A stretch of 64,000 bases of DNA from contig NC_134455.1 in assembly GCF_047948215.1 (NCBI RefSeq), positions 154,672,575 through 154,736,574 on the forward strand, read 5' to 3'. The DNA is from Lycorma delicatula. Its lineage: Eukaryota; Arthropoda; Insecta; Hemiptera; Fulgoridae. Both the position numbers and the translations under genes were made by a program. Position 1 is the first letter of the stretch; each line of letters opens with the position of its first letter. Below the pieces are notes generated by a model, which saw nothing but the letters and a program-made list of their open reading frames with translations, made no database searches and was not told the DNA's origin. Shown in pieces: positions 59,164 to 64,000 of this stretch.

Positions 59164-62100
59164 GTAATAATATTTACTACAGTGTATAAAAAAATAAAAA
59201 ATAAGATATATATTAATCCAGCTAATTGTAGTGTCAAGGATCTACCTTTCCAGCTCGAACCGAAAATAGATGTTATTTTAGGCAAATGATCATATACTAC
59301 ATTTTTAATTATTAGTAATACGTGAGAAAATATTTTCATTATACTTACTACGTAACTATAACGATAAACTAAATGATATTATGTTACAATATGACTACAG
59401 GTTCAATAATTCTGCGTTGGGATCTTCATTTTTGACATGATGAAAGAACAACATAAAAATATTTGTAAATATCCTTACGAACAGAGGAACAAACATGTAT
59501 GTACGTATACATTGTTGTTACGTAAATAACTTGTAAAATTCAATAATTACCTAACGTAAAATTTCAATCTTACTATATAATTAAAAATTACAAATTATTG
59601 TAATTTACAAACTACAAATGCGGAGGAAACATTTCTTTTTTAATCGCTTTGTTTTTGGCATAATCAGTGAGGTAGAACAAAAAAGAATATTCAGTGATAT
59701 CGAGAATTAAACCGTAACCAGAACGGTCCTGTAATTTTTTTCAATAATTTTCAGATAAAACTGTAAAATATCCTTGAATCTCTTTATCCTTTTTGTTAGA
59801 TTATACGAATATGCATGTACTTCATCGGTAAATAATTTTGGAATTAAATGGCAGAAAACATTTCTGCCATTTCTCCTAACAAATTCCAAACATTGATTTT
59901 ATAGCTTTTACAACCATTAACATTAAAAAAAAGTTCTTTGAAAACGGATCTAGAAATTATAACATTTCTTTAACATTTCCATGGATGATAAAAAACTCCT
60001 TCATTATTTTTTCTCATTAACGTCTCATAATGTCGTAACATCATAAAGTCTCATTACTTTTTTCTCTCCGAGACCATTGTATATCTAATTTACATATTTT
60101 GCATATTTATATCTATATATTATATATATTTTTTATATTTATTTACATATTAGATTATCAGAATAATCGAAAAATGGATACTATCTCAGACAGCTGAAAT
60201 AGTCGAAATATCTCAGAGAGAGTCCGAAATAAGAAAATTCTTATAATTCCTATTTGGTGATATATTTTCTTTGTTCTTTACCCGTAAGAAAAATAAGCGA
60301 TTTTTGGGAGGTTCTATCCTCTCAGTAGGTTGTATCCGAATTTTGACCCGTAGCTTCCACAGTTACAAGTAATGTCCGGTAAAAATATATCGCTACAGTT
60401 TCTTGATCCTATTACTTCCAAAAACGTTAGAATATTCAGCTCTAGGGGAGGGGACGTTATAACCTCCTCACTTGAGAATTTAAAAATTATTTTCACATGA
60501 AACAGATTGAAAAGATTTTTTCGTTGCAAGTTCTCTTATCTGGTGTAATTTGAACTTATTTTATTCAAATTCATCGTCAAAAAATCTTTTTAGGACTACG
60601 CCTACTGGATCTGTTTAAATCTCGGTTTCTTGATTTTTTTCTGTGTATTCTGCAACAACCAATAAGTGAGGTTCGTTATAATGCCTCATTTTTTTTATTT
60701 AATAATTAAAACGAGGGGGAATAGTTTGGGGACTAGACTTTTATAAAAGCGCAGCCCGAATTGGTGAACATTTCCATGAATGTTAGCAACCTAAATGTCC
60801 TAAATGTCGGAAAAAGACCGCTGGCAAGTGTTTTTCCCAATACTTCCTGCTACGGGTAAAAAAATTATCCAAGGCGTATGGGGCCTGAGCCAATTATAGC
60901 TCAAATTTGTCAATTTTCCAGTTTGATTCGAGTTGTAGGGAACAAAACAAACGTCCTTATTGTTTTTGTTTTTTTTTGCTCTGGAGCCTAGTTTTAAGAG
61001 CTACAGTTAAAATCGATGATTCAGATATGCGGCTTTAGATTACTATGAAAAATAGAAAAGTTTTTCGTCTGAATAAAACACAGAACATATTTTAGTACCT
61101 TTCTATTTCGTGTAAAATTGAAGCAAATTATTTTAATTTGGAACTGTTCATGTAGGTATTCGGACATACTTATATAGCTATTTATAGGACAGCCATAAAA
61201 AAAGATTATCAAGATTCCCCATTTAGAAATCGAGTGAATCTCCGCCAAAAACTCCAAGAGTGAAAAAAAAACACAAGAAAACGACAAAAGGGAGTTATTT
61301 ACAGTGATGGTTAAAATTATATTCACTATTAAATATTCATTAATTAACACGTTTACATGTTTTTTACACTTTTCTCATCAGGAAAAATGAAAACCCTTTT
61401 TTTATTCTTCTCCGACAGCAAGCAAACGTCCGTATCGTCTATATTTCGTCCGATGGCGCAAGCTATCATGGTTCAGAAAATATTTTTATTTATTTCTTTT
61501 TTTGTGGTTGTTTGTGGGTGTTTTTCGCCCAAAAACAACAAAGTCAGAAAATAGTAATAAATAATTATTACTATAATAATAAAACGTAATTATAATTTTT
61601 TTGTGTATATTATGATGAAGGGTAAACACAGCAAAGTTACAGCTGAATTACGATCGGCTGGTGTATGATAGGTAACTTCCGTTAAATGGAAGTAATAAAT
61701 TTAGGTTACATCGAAATAATTTTTGTTTTGATTAACTGTATTAAAGTAGGCAGATTAAGCAAAATAGAGATGCACTTAAAATTAAAAAATGTATAATTTT
61801 TTTGTATTATTCCCTATATCCACTTTGTACATAAAAATACACAATTATACATACAAATTAGAGCAAAGTAAAATTTCCGAACAAAGCAGATTGTGTTTCA
61901 GCATATTTTCGAATTTCAAATTGTGCTAATTTTGTATTTTAACTGAAACTAATCGCTGAGGATGTAGTAGTGAATTTAGTGTAATAAAAATTGAAATAAG
62001 TGTTTTTGACCGAAAAACGGTGTTTTCAGCTTTGAAGCCAACGGGATTTTTGTTGATATCGGTAGACAACGACGATCTATGTGTATGTTAAAGGAGAAAA

Positions 62101-64000
62101 CACAGGATTCGGGTTGAGGATTTAAGCATTCATAGAGAATGACGGCCAAGAAATTCAAAAGGTGCTGCCTACATTTTTCTTAGAGAAAAATAAATAATCA
62201 ACATACACTTTAACAAGATATAACAAAAATGTCTGATATCACAACCACAAAAAAAGAATTTAATTGTAAATTGTGTCAGTGAATTTCCTTATCCATCCCC
62301 TTCCCAACAAAAAACAACATTTTTAGACACAATTGTTTGTCATCAATACCAATAAACACAGAATGATATAAAAAAAAAAAATGGTTAATAATACAAATCC
62401 CGACAAACACTTCCAGTGTGAAGGTATCTCTCAAAAAACAGTTGTTGATACCGAATTCGAAAAAACTAATATACAAAGAAACTGAATACTATCTGTTTTC
62501 TCAAAATTCGTTAAACCCAATTTTTGCTTCAAAGGCAGAAAAAAAATTTAATTTATTAAGTCGTGCAAAAACTTGAAAAAATTACAAAAATTCACCAGTC
62601 ACGGGGCTGTTTCAATTACAAAATAATTAATAGCAAAATAATTTTACTCTAAATAGATGAAAAATCCACTGAAGCAATCCTTTAAAAAAAAAAGTATTGG
62701 CAACCATGATATTTTATGGCCGTAAAACTTACGCAAGAACAGAATGACTAGTATTTGAAGAAAAACAATGTTTGCTCTCGTGTAAGACAACAAGAAAAAA
62801 GAGATTTCGAAAGATGAACATAAACATTCACTCGTCCCGTAGCAAGCGAATCTTTGTATTTTTCCCCAAAACAATTGTTTTTTGGCCTCTTTTCAACTAA
62901 ATTTTTCGGGTGATCAGGAGATTCATTATTACTCTTACAGTGAATTGTTTTTTTGGGCGATTATGATTTTGTGTTTACTCGCTCAGACTAAACTAAAAGA
63001 TACACAGGATAAAAATTTAAAGGAGGGATAACCTCATGTTTTTCAACTAAAAATATTTTACTTAATTATTGAAAATATAATTAAGAAAAGAATTTCAAAA
63101 ATAAGAAATAAAGAGATACAAGTTGAAGGATCTACGGGAATATCAAAACTACGGTAGATTTCGCCTCCCAATCTAAGAGATAAAATAAATAAAATTTTAA
63201 ACACCTGTTCTGGGGTTTTTTAACTTTTGAATTGCGATTACAATCCCTCTCCAAGCAAACGTTTTTTAACAATTTTCAAAGGATCACTATTTAAAATTTA
63301 TAGCAGAAGCTCTCATCCTTCTACTGGCAGAAACGGTTTTTTTTTTAATTTGCTTAATAAGGATGCATTTTAGAAGAAAATATCACGGAGAAGATTTTAG
63401 AAAAAACCGAACAGCCTTTTAGAAAAATATTTTTTTTTAACTTTTATGCACAGGAACGCTCAATAATTCAACTATAACGTTTACCTAAAAAAATTAAACA
63501 ACAAAATTTATAAATGTAATAAAATTCATCATTGAAAGAATCCGGGTTCAATCCCTTCGTTTTCTCATACGTGGTATCTTTCTTCACCGGTTTAGGTTCG
63601 ATATTCAGCTTGATAGAGAAGCTGTATAGAAATAAACGTTTCATTAAGGAGGGGGTGTATCACTTCAAAAAAAATTCAAAATAATTTTCGATCAATACTT
63701 AAACAATATTATGGTAAATAACAGATACAGAGACAAGGAAAATATTTTTTTTAAATAAGAGACTCGATCCCGTGAACTAAAATATAATGCAAGAAATAAC
63801 AGGATACACGTGTTTTAATTAATATGAGATTAAAGGATATTATTCAGAAAATATCACAATTTAAATGTCAAGATACTATTACAAAGTTCTCCAGACCTAG
63901 ATCGATTTAAATCCCATTTATAAACTTTATAACCGTATTTTCAATTTCGTTAAATGTCAAATCTTACAGATTATGCAACAATATTTTACTCATAAGCAAA
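59164..64000. other. Unassigned AT-rich sequence
   Basis: I see no recognisable gene or element end. GC-moderate patches at 60730-60990 and 61400-61480 and the long minus frame 61350-61021 remain unassigned. A lone B-box-like GGGTTCAATCCC (63544-63555) has no matching A-box. Confidence 0.45.

Noticed and set aside
61021..61350. 109-codon minus-strand gene
   Set aside because: Ile/Phe/Ser-rich composition follows local base content; no domain, no start context and no repeat support.
63544..63555. tRNA or SINE from the B-box-like GGGTTCAATCCC
   Set aside because: There is no A-box at the right distance and no cloverleaf, so it could be chance.

Overview
The window reads as eukaryotic nuclear DNA, very probably from an insect. 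It is strongly AT-rich, carries many (TA)n, (GT)n and other microsatellites, has no operons, and is crowded with decayed animal transposable elements: mariner, other Tc1/mariner/IS630-superfamily relics, hAT, Helitron, several non-LTR retrotransposons and tRNA-derived SINEs. The mix suggests an arthropod, and a hemipteran is my best guess; that is inference and nothing here proves the taxon. I found no intact host protein gene, rRNA, functional tRNA or CRISPR array. The stretch looks like a gene desert or a very large intron. Every long protein-like segment I could recognise belongs to a broken mobile element or a multi-copy element-like family.

Layout. 1-4.6 kb: a repeat with palindromic ends (family A) interrupted by a 3'-truncated non-LTR retrotransposon (ORF1 plus endonuclease, minus strand). 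4.6-7.1 kb: a hAT transposase tail, a tRNA-derived SINE and the C-terminal half of a DDE_3-type transposase. 9.7-12.3 kb: the helix-turn-helix part of another IS630/mariner-like transposase, then a composite repeat with internal duplications. 15.3-17.5 kb: a short Helitron with both ends, then a badly decayed transposase. 19.6-20.8 kb: a retrotransposon tail and an inverted SINE copy. 23.3-28.2 kb: a direct duplication, a hAT element with a nested SINE, Helitron-like fragments and a tandem repeat. 33-38 kb: a 62-bp perfect palindrome, a second family A copy, a foldback element, the N-terminal half of the DDE_3-type transposase, and a mariner element complete from end to end but with a broken gene. 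40.2-42.2 kb: an R1-like LINE tail and a Helitron replicase/helicase relic. 43.9-44.3 kb: a foldback element. 47.4-48.2 kb: a Jockey/CR1-like reverse transcriptase relic. 49.8-51.5 kb: a decayed member of an unnamed, very repetitive arthropod gene family. 54.2-55.3 kb: a large foldback with nearly identical 325-bp arms. 57.2-59.2 kb: a microsatellite, a second kind of tRNA-derived SINE and a non-autonomous hAT element. The rest is AT-rich sequence in which I see nothing.

Nothing works together as a pathway. The story is one of repeated insertion, nesting and decay. The least explained items are the near-perfect 54-kb foldback, the 62-bp palindrome, the palindromic TA microsatellites, family A and the unnamed gene family. 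I did not find a convincing new biological system.
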